Shown here piece by piece: positions 27,902 to 38,369 of a stretch of 64,000 nt of DNA. The stretch is from NCBI GenBank assembly GCA_013373625.1, contig JABXHM010000047.1, forward strand, positions 1 through 64,000. Direction: 5' to 3'. This stretch comes from Alteromonadaceae bacterium (GTDB lineage: Bacteria > Pseudomonadota > Gammaproteobacteria > Enterobacterales > Alteromonadaceae). The translations under genes and the position numbers were made by a program. The number at the start of each line of letters is the position of its first letter. Position 1 is the first letter of the stretch. The notes below the pieces were generated by a model that did no database searches, had not been told where the DNA came from, and saw only the letters and a list, made by a program, of their open reading frames with translations.

Positions 27902-28295
27902 ATCGTTATCTCCGGTTATAACGCCACGTTGAAACACCTGGCGCTGTTTGTTAATGCTCTTACGTTATTCATGTTGCAGCAGTTTAACACTATGGGGGCG
28001 TCCACACGCCTATAAAACCCTTACGGTAACATTACTTAGCGAAAACTTATATCCAATGCCAATTATTTGGTTAGCGGCCAACCTGACCTAAATCAGGTGA
28101 TAAACAGGTGGTGTTTGGTTAGTTATAGGGCAAGTGTTATTCGTAGCTGCGGCCGTTCAATGGAATATTGAACGGCCATACTGGCTGAGCTATGAGGCCG
28201 CGTAGGGTGAAATTGCGGTTAAACCAACGGGATTTGCATGCGCGAATTATGACATCATGCATGCAAAGTGCCGACTGATACAAACTGTTTTCATC
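27902..28295. other. Intergenic region with a perfect hairpin
   Basis: This gap between two minus-strand genes holds no recognisable gene. Its main feature is the 27-base inverted repeat at 28151-28177. The aldo/keto reductase promoter should lie near 27920-28000, but no clear -35/-10 pair was picked. Confidence 0.5.
28151..28177. repeat. Perfect 11-bp inverted repeat
   Basis: GGCCGTTCAAT (28151-28161) and ATTGAACGGCC (28167-28177) with loop GGAAT. There is no T-run on either side and it is 119 bases from the ygiQ 3' end. It could be a transcript 3' end for ygiQ or a protein-binding palindrome. Confidence 0.6.
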
Positions 28296-30494
28296 CTACT
28301 GGTATTTAGGTTTACTGGTGCGCTTTGTTTTGGGCTTGTGTTTATTGCCCGATGCATTGGCATTGGCTGCTGTGCGAATGCCGGTATGTTTGGTCAGGGC
28401 ACGCTCGCCACGACGCGGTTTTGCTGCGCGTTGGCGTTTTTCATTGGCACTTTCCGGCGGTACCAGGTGTTGCGGGCCGCGACCGATCAGATCTTCACGC
28501 CCCATTTTTATAAGGGCTTTACGGATTTGCGCAAAGTTCTTCGGATCGTGATAACGCAACATAGCCTTATGCAAGCGGCGATGGATCTCACCTTTGGCTG
28601 ATGGCACTGTTTCGCTGTCTTTTTTTATCTTTCGTAGTGAGTTAACCTCAGTATGGTAAAGGGTTGTTGCCGTGGCCATAGGCGACGGATAAAAGTTTTG
28701 TACCTGGTCCAGTTTAAAGCGATTCTCTTTTAGCCAAATAGCCAGTTCCAGCATATCTTCATCGGTGGTGCCCGGGTGGGAGGCGATAAAATACGGGATC
28801 AAATATTGCTCTTTTCCTGCTTCTTTTGAATATTTGTCGAACAACTCTTTAAAGCGGTAATAAGTGCCCATTCCAGGCTTCATCATTTTACTTAACGGGC
28901 CATCTTCAGTGTGCTCCGGGGCGATTTTTAAGTATCCACCTACATGATGTTTAGCCAACTCTTTAACGTAGGCAGGATCTTCTATCGCTAAGTCGTAACG
29001 TACGCCTGAAGCAATAAGAATTTTCTTGATCCCTGGCAAATCGCGCGCGCGGCGGTACAAATTGATGGTCGGGGCGTGATCAGTATCCATATGGGCACAA
29101 ATCGACGGATAAACACAGGAGGGCCTGCGACAGGTTGCCTCAGCTTTGGCGCTTTTACAGCGTAGGCGGTACATGTTGGCCGTGGGGCCGCCCAAATCGG
29201 ATATTACGCCGGTGAAGCCCGGTACGGTATCGCGGATTTGTTCAATTTCACGAATGATTGAGTCTTCAGAGCGGCTTTGGATAATGCGTCCTTCGTGTTC
29301 GGTAATCGAACAGAAGGTGCACCCACCAAAACAGCCGCGCATGATGTTTACCGAAAACCGGATCATATCGTATGCCGGTATCTTGGCATCGCCATAGGCC
29401 GGGTGCGGCACCCGCTGATAAGGCAAATCAAATACCGCATCCATTTCATCGGTTTCAAGCGGCATGGCGGGTGGATTTATCCAAATGTGGCGATCACCGT
29501 GGCGTTGAAGTAAGGCGCGGGCACAACCCGGGTTGGTTTCCTGATGCAAAATGCGGTTGGCATGGGCGTACAGCGTTTTATTGTCGCGGACCACTTCAAA
29601 GGCGGGTAATTTAACGTAAACATTTTCCCATGGCTTTCGGCGTTCAGCGGGTTGTACCACAATAACTTTCGCTGTATCCGGGGCGTCTGGCTCGGCTTTG
29701 TTTTCGTTTTTACCGTCGCAGTCAGGTTCCATGACATACGGGCTAGGCAGCGGGTCGATTTTACCGGGTCTGTCTAAAGAGGTAGAATCCACGCCCTGCC
29801 ATTCAGGTAATGGTTGTTTAACAATAATCGCTGTACCGCGTACATCTTTGATGTCGGCAATAGACTCGCCTGCAGCCAGGCGGTGGGTGACTTCTATCAG
29901 TGGTCGTTCGGCATTACCAAACATTAATAGATCGGCTTTGGCGTCGAATAATACTGAACGACGTACTTTTTCAGACCAATAGTCATAATGGGCGATGCGG
30001 CGCAGACTTCCTTCAATACCACCAATGATAATGGGGACATCTTTAAATGCTTCCCGGCATCGTTGGGAGTACACGGTGACGGCGCGATCAGGACGTTTTC
30101 CGCCTTCATTGTTGGGTGTATAGGCATCGTCATGGCGAAGTTTCTTGTCGGCGGTATAACGGTTGATCATGGAGTCCATGTTACCGGCTGTTACGCCAAA
30201 GTAGAGATTGGGTTTGCCCAATTTCATAAAATCATTTTTATTTTGCCAGTCTGGCTGGGCTATGATACCCACTCTGAATCCATGCGCTTCCAAAAGCCGT
30301 CCGATAATTGCCATACCAAAACTGGGGTGGTCAACGTACGCGTCGCCGGTAACTAATATGATATCGCAGCTATCCCAGCCAAGCTCATCCATTTCGGCGC
30401 GCGACATCGGTAAAAATGGCGCGCTGCCATAACAATGGGCCCAATATTTGGGATACGAAAACAGGCTGCGCTCAGCCTTAATAGTTGCTTGCAT
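28296..30494 (-). CDS. ygiQ: YgiQ-family radical SAM protein
   Basis: The 732-residue product is a radical S-adenosylmethionine protein of the UPF0313/YgiQ family, whose reaction is not established. It opens with [20 protein letters not shown], has [20 protein letters not shown] in the N-terminal part, and binds the 4Fe-4S cluster through C388, C392 and C395 in [11 protein letters not shown]. The C-terminal tail of about 60 residues is very basic (Lys/Arg-rich), hinting at nucleic-acid binding. Length is usual for the family. It stands alone. A weak AAGAA precedes the ATG. Confidence 0.95.
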   Translation of the reverse strand: MQATIKAERSLFSYPKYWAHCYGSAPFLPMSRAEMDELGWDSCDIILVTGDAYVDHPSFGMAIIGRLLEAHGFRVGIIAQPDWQNKNDFMKLGKPNLYFGVTAGNMDSMINRYTADKKLRHDDAYTPNNEGGKRPDRAVTVYSQRCREAFKDVPIIIGGIEGSLRRIAHYDYWSEKVRRSVLFDAKADLLMFGNAERPLIEVTHRLAAGESIADIKDVRGTAIIVKQPLPEWQGVDSTSLDRPGKIDPLPSPYVMEPDCDGKNENKAEPDAPDTAKVIVVQPAERRKPWENVYVKLPAFEVVRDNKTLYAHANRILHQETNPGCARALLQRHGDRHIWINPPAMPLETDEMDAVFDLPYQRVPHPAYGDAKIPAYDMIRFSVNIMRGCFGGCTFCSITEHEGRIIQSRSEDSIIREIEQIRDTVPGFTGVISDLGGPTANMYRLRCKSAKAEATCRRPSCVYPSICAHMDTDHAPTINLYRRARDLPGIKKILIASGVRYDLAIEDPAYVKELAKHHVGGYLKIAPEHTEDGPLSKMMKPGMGTYYRFKELFDKYSKEAGKEQYLIPYFIASHPGTTDEDMLELAIWLKENRFKLDQVQNFYPSPMATATTLYHTEVNSLRKIKKDSETVPSAKGEIHRRLHKAMLRYHDPKNFAQIRKALIKMGREDLIGRGPQHLVPPESANEKRQRAAKPRRGERALTKHTGIRTAANANASGNKHKPKTKRTSKPKYQ

Positions 30495-30899
30495 GGAATT
30501 CTTCAGAAGGTTGTGGAAACCCGCTAATTATAGCAAACATCCAAACCGGAAAGTAGCACAGTATTGTAGGCTGCCTGATGGAAATTCGCGCAATGTCATA
30601 CTTTGCTTTACAGAGTGTTAAAAGAAAGATACTGGTTTACGGCCTGAAGCGCCCATTGAGTATATTGTGGAGCCGACATTGCGCCAGCCTCACAGCATGT
30701 GATGCTTGTGCTTTCCAGTGGTTGGCGAATCGTTAATACCCGCTGACGTGCTGCGCTTAATCGCCTGACAGGAACGGCCTACCATTTGAACTGCGCACAT
30801 CAATTTATCCCAATGCTAAACCAGAGCGCAGATGAAACCAGCTTTAATCAAAAACCCGGCATTGTTTAATAATTGGACCCAAAACAAGTCAGACCAACG
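30495..30899. other. Intergenic region, nothing recognised
   Basis: A 405-base gap between two minus-strand genes. No gene, RNA or strong hairpin was seen. The ygiQ promoter must lie in its left part. Confidence 0.5.
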
Positions 30900-33800
30900 C
30901 TATTCATGCTCGGCCAGGTAAGCCTGAAACAATACTAAGGTTTGCTGTAGTTCGTTTTCTATTTGCTGGCACAGGGTTGATAATTCATCAAAGTCACCAC
31001 TGCCAGACAGTTTTTCCAGTTCATTGAGGGTTTTATGCAGTGCCACTGCGCCAACATCGCCGCTATTACCCTTGAATGCATGGGCTGCAAAACGCAGATC
31101 TTCACGGTTTTTTTCAGTTAACGCTTTATTGAGCGCTTGCATCTTCTGTTCGCTGCTTTTAACAAACAGTTGTATCAGTTTCGTCATTAAATTTTCACGC
31201 CCACCGAGACGGCTAAGCGCATTCTCTTTTTGCCATAACAATGCAGCTGAAGTTGAAGTATTTGGAGTAGTGCGGTCGGCAACACCAGGCATTTTTTCAG
31301 TTTCATTCAACGACGTGCCAATATGATAGGCCAGCTTGCGCTCGAGTAACGCCGCCTCGACGGGTTTAGTGATAAAGTCACTCATACCCGCGGCGAAACA
31401 CTTTTCACTTTCTCCCTGCATGGCGTTAGCTGTCATGGCAATAATCGGGATGGTTTTATTTATATCTCCGGCGGCCCCTTCGCGGATAGCCCGGGTAGCC
31501 TCATAACCGTCCATTACGGGCATATTACAATCCATCAGCACGGCTTTGAAGGCGACGGAAGCACGTTTGAGCATCTCTATGGCTTCCTGACCATTTTTAG
31601 CAATAAAGACATTTATGCCAAATGGCTCAAGGATGTATCGCGCCACTTGCGTATTAATTTCGTTGTCATCCACGACTAATACTCTGCAGTTCAGTCTCGC
31701 TGAATTCAGCGGTGATTCGCCGTCCTCAGCAATATGCGGAGCTCGTCGTTCAGTTTCGTCAGACCGGGTCGGTGTGTCCGCCTTGCGCTCATCCAGCAAT
31801 GCGGAAAGCAATACCGAGCGATATACGGGCTCAATGATATTAATGGCATCAACCGGCAGGTCAGATACTGGTATTGTACGTTTTGACAGCACGACCAGCT
31901 TAATTGTAACGCCATTGTCAGGCAGCTCATGCCAAAATGCCCCAAACGCTGAATAATCTGCGTGTTCACTATCGATGATCAGCACTGAAAGTTGTGCCAG
32001 ATTGGCATCGGTAAGCGGAGTATTTAGCTCTGTCATCGAGCCCCAGTTACTATTGATAAAGCGGCTGATCACATTGAATAGTGGTGGCGTTGCAATCATT
32101 ACCCCAACGTTCAGGTTTGCCAGGCGTGCAGTACCAGTATCGGATTTTTCCTGCCATTCTTCAGTGGGAATGCTGAGGGTAAAGGCAGATCCTTTGCCAG
32201 GTTGTGAGCGAACCGATATCTCGCCACCCAGAATGGTAACGATTTCTTTACTGATAGAAAGACCTAGGCCGGTGCCACCGAATTTCGCCGATATAGTATT
32301 GTCGGCCTGGGTAAATGCTTTAAATAACTTTGTTACTTTTGACTCGGCAATACCAATGCCGGTATCGGCTATTTCGACATGCAGGTAACTGGTAGAAGCA
32401 TTGATTTCGCTCCAGGCTTTTACCACAATGTGACCGCATTCGGTAAACTTAATGGCATTGCTGAGCAAATTATTAATGACTTGCGTTAACCGGTGTGGGT
32501 CACTGTTAATCGATAAAAAATTGAGGTCAACAGTGTCAATATAAAACCCCAGGTTTTTACCGTTGGCGACCACTGACATGGTGCTGGTAATGCTTTCCAG
32601 TAACGCTTCCGGGCTGAATTGGCGATACTCTAACTCCAGCTTACCAGCTTCTATTTTAGATAAATCCAGTACATCGTTGATCAAGCGTCGTAGAGATTCC
32701 ACACTGTTTTCTGCCATTTGCAGCAGTTTTAATTGCTTGTTACTTAATGGCTCTTTTTTGAGTAAGCTGGTGGCACCCACGATGCCGTTTAATGGCGTAC
32801 GCATTTCATGGCTAATGGTGGAGATGAAATTTGATTTTAAGTGACTAACTTCCAGCGCTTTGTCTCTGGCCTTTTCCAGTTCCTGAGTTCGCTCGGTGAT
32901 GGTTTGCTCAAGGCTCTTGTTCACCGACTCAATATCGAGTTGTGCCTGCTTTTCGGTTGTCACATTTCGCACTGCAATGGCGTAAGCTGCATTCGAGTCG
33001 TTTGTGTCTATTTTAGCCACTTTGGTGTGCAGCCATATTATGGTTTCATCCGGTGTTACGGGTTGCCAGTCGTAACCACTAAAATCGAAGTTGTTTTTTG
33101 CATTGCTAATTCGAGAGATTAGTTCCTGATCGCCATAATGGGCTAAATATTCGGCCACGAGTTTGCCTTTTACTGCATTACTGTGGGTATTAAATAACCG
33201 CTCAAAGGCATAATTAACGGTGTTAATTCGCCAGTGTTTATCTACGGTAATAATGGCATCTTCGGCAACATCGACTGCCGCTTTTGCTTCTTCGGCGGCA
33301 CTCAGTAATCGACTTAAGCGCTGATTATTGCGGCTTAGCATGTAAAGCGCCAGTAAGGCCAGAATAAGCACACCAAACAGCGCGACGAAAGTATCAGCGC
33401 GCCGGCTGTTTAATGCCGCAGAATAAAAACTATCTGGCAGCAATATCGTTACTGTGAGCTTGCCTCCGCGTTTATGCGCTGCAACCACAAATGTCGCTGA
33501 TTTGCCCCAATGTAACTCGTCTTTATTTCGATAGTGAACAAGTGATGTGCCAGGCAGTTCATTTCGCTGGTACGTATTTTGAAGTGTATGCTTAGCAGCC
33601 AAATCACGACTAAATTGATAATTTGTATCTGGATGCTTTATAAAGTAGCCATCAACATCAGACAGCATCACTTTATATTCATCGGCAACCAGGTGTTCTA
33701 ATGCAGCCAGAAAGTAGGAGACGTCAATATTGGCGATAATAATACCAAACAGTTGGTTCGCCTCATCATATATTGGTTTCGCCAGGCGCAAAGTGGGTTG

Positions 33801-34346
33801 GTATGGAAATACAATCTCGCCAAAATCGCGGTTTAAGTCGATCACCGAAACAAACAGTTGCTCCCCATGCAGTGAAGAGGTTTCAGTAAAATAATATCGG
33901 TCGCCCTTGTGCTGCAGATCGTTGGCAGCGCGCGACACGACCTTGCCGTTGAGGCGGTCAACCCGCAGCATTTCGTTGCCGGCGGCGCCGATAATACGCA
34001 ACTGAAAGTAGGCTTCATTGTTTTCCATAAAACTGGTAAAAATATTGTTTAAACGGCCTTTCCAAAGCGCAGTGGTAGTTCCATCAAGTGGGTCAATGCC
34101 ATTATTATTGGCGGCACGAGTAAGACCACTGACAGGCGGCGTAGAATATAAAAACCTGATATCTTCTTTAAAAGCGCGGTACTCACTGCTTATCAGCGTT
34201 TCGATTTCGCCCAGATTAATATCTAAATCACTGGCCAGAGTACGATGATAGGAAGCGACAATTTGCCGGTCTGAAAAATAAGTGATACCACCGACAAACA
34301 GCACAGCAATCATTGCGAACAACGGAAACGAAAAACGTGCGATCAT
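30900..34346 (-). CDS. dCache-PAS hybrid histidine kinase with receiver and Hpt domains
   Basis: This 1148-residue tripartite sensor kinase has a membrane helix near residues 5-25, a large periplasmic dCache-type domain (to about 310; DRYYFTETSSLHGEQLFVSV), a second membrane helix (about 316-335) and a PAS domain with coil. HisKA follows with H513 in SHEMRTPLNG, then HATPase_c (GGTGLGLSIS). Next is a degenerate receiver-like segment lacking the acidic pocket (about 740-850), a true receiver with D939 (LMDCNMPVMDG), and a C-terminal Hpt with H1089 (AAHAFKGNSG). It is the BarA/TorS architecture: phosphate should move H513-D939-H1089 and then to a partner. The REC-GGDEF-EAL gene is divergent, with 204 bases between the two, and is the natural partner. 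Confidence 0.93.
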   Translation of the reverse strand: MIARFSFPLFAMIAVLFVGGITYFSDRQIVASYHRTLASDLDINLGEIETLISSEYRAFKEDIRFLYSTPPVSGLTRAANNNGIDPLDGTTTALWKGRLNNIFTSFMENNEAYFQLRIIGAAGNEMLRVDRLNGKVVSRAANDLQHKGDRYYFTETSSLHGEQLFVSVIDLNRDFGEIVFPYQPTLRLAKPIYDEANQLFGIIIANIDVSYFLAALEHLVADEYKVMLSDVDGYFIKHPDTNYQFSRDLAAKHTLQNTYQRNELPGTSLVHYRNKDELHWGKSATFVVAAHKRGGKLTVTILLPDSFYSAALNSRRADTFVALFGVLILALLALYMLSRNNQRLSRLLSAAEEAKAAVDVAEDAIITVDKHWRINTVNYAFERLFNTHSNAVKGKLVAEYLAHYGDQELISRISNAKNNFDFSGYDWQPVTPDETIIWLHTKVAKIDTNDSNAAYAIAVRNVTTEKQAQLDIESVNKSLEQTITERTQELEKARDKALEVSHLKSNFISTISHEMRTPLNGIVGATSLLKKEPLSNKQLKLLQMAENSVESLRRLINDVLDLSKIEAGKLELEYRQFSPEALLESITSTMSVVANGKNLGFYIDTVDLNFLSINSDPHRLTQVINNLLSNAIKFTECGHIVVKAWSEINASTSYLHVEIADTGIGIAESKVTKLFKAFTQADNTISAKFGGTGLGLSISKEIVTILGGEISVRSQPGKGSAFTLSIPTEEWQEKSDTGTARLANLNVGVMIATPPLFNVISRFINSNWGSMTELNTPLTDANLAQLSVLIIDSEHADYSAFGAFWHELPDNGVTIKLVVLSKRTIPVSDLPVDAINIIEPVYRSVLLSALLDERKADTPTRSDETERRAPHIAEDGESPLNSARLNCRVLVVDDNEINTQVARYILEPFGINVFIAKNGQEAIEMLKRASVAFKAVLMDCNMPVMDGYEATRAIREGAAGDINKTIPIIAMTANAMQGESEKCFAAGMSDFITKPVEAALLERKLAYHIGTSLNETEKMPGVADRTTPNTSTSAALLWQKENALSRLGGRENLMTKLIQLFVKSSEQKMQALNKALTEKNREDLRFAAHAFKGNSGDVGAVALHKTLNELEKLSGSGDFDELSTLCQQIENELQQTLVLFQAYLAEHE

Positions 34347-34550
34347 TTAATTATTGCCTAACGATTTTTTCACCATAGCCTGCTAAAAATAATGCGAATG
34401 GGGTGAATACCATAGCTTAATTTATAGGTTGAAAAGTAACTTAAAGCAATCTGTCACTAAGCAGAGACTGTAATTTCAGCTACACTTGTGAAAGTTCGTT
34501 GCACTACTGTCGCGATTAAACTTCAACTACTTACAGGGAATCACTGTTCT

Positions 34551-36656
34551 ATGAAGCTGGATTTTAACAAAGGACTGATACTGGCTGTAGATGACCAAGA
34601 GGCGGACTTGCTCATTGTTGAGCATGCACTATCTGACTATTACACGGTTGTAACCACAACATCGCCGGCCAAGGCACTGACAATAGCGCGTGATTTAACA
34701 CCAGATATAATTATACTCGACATTGAAATGCCAGAAATGGATGGTTTTGCGTTATGCAAAGCGTTACAGGCAATACCCACTTTGTCTGACACAGCATATT
34801 TGTTTATCACCTCGCACTCAGATATCAGTTATGAAGCCAAGGCATTAGCAATGGGCGCCGCCGACTTCATTTCTAAGCCCATTAACCTGGACATTTGCCG
34901 GTTACGGGTTAAAAGTCAGATGACCATAAAACAGCAGGCGAGTTCCCTGCACGAAGCCTACTCTGTCTTGCACCGCGAAAAAATGCACTTAAGCACCATT
35001 TTACATTCCATCGGCGATGCGGTCATTGCGACAGATACTAAAGAGCACATCACATATATTAACCCGGTTGCCGAGCGATTAACCGGTTGGAGCCAAAAAG
35101 AAGCCGTTGGCTTAGGGTTGACCGAAGTAATGGTGCTCCGTGACGCATCCAGTGGCGAGTGTATGGTTAACCCGCTGCATGTGGCACTGGAACAAAAGCG
35201 CTGTGTGGCTATGGCATTGAATGCAGAGATTATTAGCAGGGATGGTACCCGGTACCGGGTGCAGGATATCGCCAGTCCGATAATGGATGTTGAAGGGAAT
35301 CACGTTATTGGCGGCGTGATAGTCTTTCAGGATGTCACTGACGCGATTGCGATGACAACAAAAATGACGCACCTGACCAATCACGATCAACTTACCGGTT
35401 TGCCAAACCGTATTTTGTTGCATGACCGGATGTTGCAGGCCATTAAAAATATTAGTCATACTGATCGTATGGTGACTGCATTACTTATCGACCTCGATAA
35501 CTTTAAATATATTAACGACTCAGTTGGGCATCACGTAGGTGATGCGATTATTCAGCAGGTAGCCAGGCGGTTAGAAGCGGTATGCGATGCGTATACTACT
35601 GTATCGCGTATTGGTGGTGATGAATTCGTGGTATTACTCAGTGACTGCGAGAGCATGAGCTACATTAATACCATAGCCAGTAGTGTTATTGAGACGGTAA
35701 ACGTACCGGTTGTCGTTGAAGGCGAAGCGCACAGGTTGTCGGTTAGCATGGGGGTGAGTATCTTTCCTAAAGATGCGCAAACGCCAGAGGAGTTGCTGCG
35801 CCACGCCGATACGGCAATGTATAAAGTGAAAAGCGAGGGAAAGAATAACTTTTCATTTTTCGCCGATGAATTATCTGAAGATTTAAAAGAGCGCGTTAAT
35901 ATTGAAAAAATGTTGCATCGTACCCTCGATGACAATGCCTTGCTGGTGTATTTTCAGCCAAAATATAGCCTCACTGATGGCGGTTTAACCGGCATGGAAG
36001 CACTGGTTAGAATGAAGCGCGGTGATGGCAGCGTTATGTCGCCCTATAGTTTTATACCTGTTGCCGAAGAGTCGGGGCTTATAAAGCAGCTTGGTAAACA
36101 GGTGCTGGACAAAAGCTGCCAACAAGCGAAGGCTTGGCTAGATGCCGGTACGCCAGTAAAAGTGGCGGTAAATATTGGCGCCTCGCAGTTTAATGAGTTT
36201 GGCTTTACTAAAACGGTGGCTGATACGTTGTCTAAGTATAATTTATCGCCCGAGTGGCTGGAGCTGGAAATCACCGAATCAGCGCTGATTCAGAATATTA
36301 ATAGCGCCAAAAAAGCGATTATGTCGTTGCAACGCCTTGGTGTGTCTATCGCACTTGATGATTTTGGCACCGGGTATTCAAGCTTGTCTTATTTGCGCAG
36401 TTTTAATTTTGATGTATTAAAAATCGATCGGTCGTTTATTCAGGATATTGACTCAGACCAGCAAGCGTTGAGTATTGTTAAAGCTATTGTCAATTTGGCC
36501 GACTCGTTAAAGCTGGAGATCGTGTGTGAAGGTATCGAAACACATGCACAATTATTGGCGTTAAAAGCCATGGGATGTGAGCAGGGACAGGGGTTTTATT
36601 TTGCAAAGCCACAACCTGCAGATGCGCTGAAGAATGCCTGGAAAGTACATTCTTAA
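34551..36656 (+). CDS. Response regulator with PAS, GGDEF and EAL domains
   Basis: The 701-residue product can make and/or break cyclic di-GMP under phosphorylation control. It has an N-terminal receiver (LAVDDQEAD; phospho-acceptor Asp in IIILDIEMPEMDG), a PAS domain (about 150-270; INPVAERLTGWS), and a GGDEF domain with an intact RIGGDEFVVLL signature. The RxxD inhibitory site is absent: Thr stands at the Asp position. The EAL domain follows, with GMEALVRM and DDFGTGYSSLSYLR intact. Both catalytic motifs therefore look active. ATG 34551 is chosen because the receiver starts just after it; an in-frame GTG at 34488 gives an unconserved extension. It is divergent from the hybrid kinase, which points to a shared phosphorelay. 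Confidence 0.93.
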   Translation: MKLDFNKGLILAVDDQEADLLIVEHALSDYYTVVTTTSPAKALTIARDLTPDIIILDIEMPEMDGFALCKALQAIPTLSDTAYLFITSHSDISYEAKALAMGAADFISKPINLDICRLRVKSQMTIKQQASSLHEAYSVLHREKMHLSTILHSIGDAVIATDTKEHITYINPVAERLTGWSQKEAVGLGLTEVMVLRDASSGECMVNPLHVALEQKRCVAMALNAEIISRDGTRYRVQDIASPIMDVEGNHVIGGVIVFQDVTDAIAMTTKMTHLTNHDQLTGLPNRILLHDRMLQAIKNISHTDRMVTALLIDLDNFKYINDSVGHHVGDAIIQQVARRLEAVCDAYTTVSRIGGDEFVVLLSDCESMSYINTIASSVIETVNVPVVVEGEAHRLSVSMGVSIFPKDAQTPEELLRHADTAMYKVKSEGKNNFSFFADELSEDLKERVNIEKMLHRTLDDNALLVYFQPKYSLTDGGLTGMEALVRMKRGDGSVMSPYSFIPVAEESGLIKQLGKQVLDKSCQQAKAWLDAGTPVKVAVNIGASQFNEFGFTKTVADTLSKYNLSPEWLELEITESALIQNINSAKKAIMSLQRLGVSIALDDFGTGYSSLSYLRSFNFDVLKIDRSFIQDIDSDQQALSIVKAIVNLADSLKLEIVCEGIETHAQLLALKAMGCEQGQGFYFAKPQPADALKNAWKVHS

Positions 36657-36826
36657 CTTGTTCCATAAGACACAGTAAAAGTGGCCAAAGCTCTTGTGAA
36701 TTAAACGGCGCAGGGTGCATAAGTACCTCTGAAAAAGGTCAGTTGATGCGCAGTTTTGCATTAAAAAGTGCTGCGCAAAAGTGAATTAAGTATACTGCCA
36801 GAGTGTCATAACAAGTGGGATATACT

Positions 36827-37291
36827 ATGCAATACTGGTTATTTAAATCAGAGCCGGATGTGTTTGGTATTGAGGATTTGGCAACCAGGCCTCAACAGAC
36901 AGAACCATGGGATGGCGTGCGCAACTATCAGGCGCGTAATTATTTACGTGACGATGTTGGGCTTGGCGATCAGGTGTTTTTTTACCACTCAAGTTGCAAA
37001 ACAGTCGGCATAGCCGGTGTCGCGGAGATAGTCAGAGCGAGCTATCCCGACCCCAGTCAGTTTGATTCTGCGTCGGACTATTATGACCCAAAGGCCAGCG
37101 AGGAAAAACCTCGCTGGTACAGTGTCGATGTAAAATTGGTTGAGCGGTTTAACAAAGTACTGACATTAAAAGAAATTAAAGCTAACCCACACATTACTGA
37201 ATTAGGCCTTGTCAAAAAAGGTCATCGTCTGTCAGTCATGCCAGTTAGCCAGACCGAGTGGCAGTTATTGTATGATTTGGCCAAAGCCTGA
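36827..37291 (+). CDS. EVE domain protein
   Basis: EVE domains are PUA-like folds that bind modified bases in DNA or RNA; the human relative is THYN1. The 154-residue product starts MQYWLFKSEPDVFGIEDLA and has the conserved WDGVRNYQARNYLRDD and DQVFFYHSSC segments, which carry the aromatic pocket. It is a stand-alone single-domain protein, as is common in Proteobacteria. No restriction or modification gene is adjacent. The ATG at 36827 is preferred over an in-frame start 12 bases upstream. It ends 43 bases before the convergent dgcA stop. Confidence 0.93.
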   Translation: MQYWLFKSEPDVFGIEDLATRPQQTEPWDGVRNYQARNYLRDDVGLGDQVFFYHSSCKTVGIAGVAEIVRASYPDPSQFDSASDYYDPKASEEKPRWYSVDVKLVERFNKVLTLKEIKANPHITELGLVKKGHRLSVMPVSQTEWQLLYDLAKA

Positions 37292-37334
37292 GGCAATACA
37301 AAGTCGAAACAGGCTTTATTAATCGGTCTTTATG

Positions 37335-38369
37335 CTACTTTGTTTGCCACAGGTTACGTAGCGCTTGTTGACCATACTGGCCCGGTAATCCCCATAAAAA
37401 AGGCTCTGGTTGGGTCATGCGGCCGTGCTCAAATTCGAAGCCGTCGGGGCGGTCAGTTGCAACTAATAACGGCCCATCCAAATCGACAAACTGCACATCT
37501 GCACATAAGTTAAATGCAGGTGCCATAGCGAGCGATGAACCCACCATGCAACCAACCATCACTTGTAAGTTATGGTCCTGGGCAGCTTTTAGTGTTCTGA
37601 TAGCTTCGGTAAGTCCACCGGTTTTATCCAGTTTAATATTAACTGCATCATAATACTTAGCCAGGCGTTCGATATCACTGCTGACATGACAGGATTCATC
37701 GGCACACAACACAATAGGGCTGTCTATGTTAGCCAGTTCACTGTCTGCTGATGAGGCTAACGGCTGCTCAATTAAGGCGACTCCTAAGTCAACCATGTCA
37801 GGCAGCAACGTGCTGAGCATATCCGGCTGCCAGCCTTCATTGGCATCAATAATGAGGCGGCTTTGTGGTGACGCCTCATTTATGGCAGCCAGGCGTTCTA
37901 ACACATTGTGCTCATCAAGTTTTATTTTAATAAGCGGCGCATTCTTAATGGCTTCCGCCTGAGATTTCATTCCAGCTGGGGTATCTATACTCAGGGTTTG
38001 CGCAGTATAACAACGCTGGGCTAAGCGTAAATTGGTTAACGCCGCTACCGATTTACCGGTGAGTTTTGCTTTTAAATCCCATAATGCAGCATCAAGGGCA
38101 TTGCGGGCGGCACCCGCTGGTAAAAGTGTAAGCAAGTCCTCAGTGTCGCTTACTCCTGACATTTTATGGCTTACTTGTTTAAGTTGCGCCAGTACGCTGT
38201 CTGTCGATTCACCATAGCGTCCGTAAGGCACGGATTCGCCCCAGCCAAAATAGCTACCATCAGAAACCAAAACTGTTATCACATCAGCCTGTGTTTTAGC
38301 TCCCCGGGAAATACGAAATTCCCGTGCCAGCGCAAACGATTCAGTAAACGCTTTAAGCGATAGACTCAT
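37335..38369 (-). CDS. dgcA: Enolase-superfamily epimerase, N-acetyl-D-glutamate racemase (DgcA)
   Basis: The 344-residue product belongs to the dipeptide/N-acyl-amino-acid epimerase branch of the enolase superfamily. The catalytic Lys of the KxK motif is in LIKIKLDEHN and the second Lys in AVNIKLDKTGG. The metal ligands are in IIDANEGW (Asp), LIEQPL (Glu) and LCADESC (Asp). Alone it would be called an L-Ala-D/L-Glu epimerase. Its start overlaps the dgcN stop (ATGA), and that pairing is diagnostic of the marine D-glutamate catabolic pair, in which DgcA converts N-acetyl-D-Glu to N-acetyl-L-Glu. The start ATG 38369 follows GGAG. The specific activity is inferred from the neighbour. Confidence 0.87.
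   Translation of the reverse strand: MSLSLKAFTESFALAREFRISRGAKTQADVITVLVSDGSYFGWGESVPYGRYGESTDSVLAQLKQVSHKMSGVSDTEDLLTLLPAGAARNALDAALWDLKAKLTGKSVAALTNLRLAQRCYTAQTLSIDTPAGMKSQAEAIKNAPLIKIKLDEHNVLERLAAINEASPQSRLIIDANEGWQPDMLSTLLPDMVDLGVALIEQPLASSADSELANIDSPIVLCADESCHVSSDIERLAKYYDAVNIKLDKTGGLTEAIRTLKAAQDHNLQVMVGCMVGSSLAMAPAFNLCADVQFVDLDGPLLVATDRPDGFEFEHGRMTQPEPFLWGLPGQYGQQALRNLWQTK

Noticed and set aside
28257-28601. 114-codon plus-strand frame at the ygiQ 3' end
   Set aside because: It lies opposite the basic tail of ygiQ and its composition follows from that.
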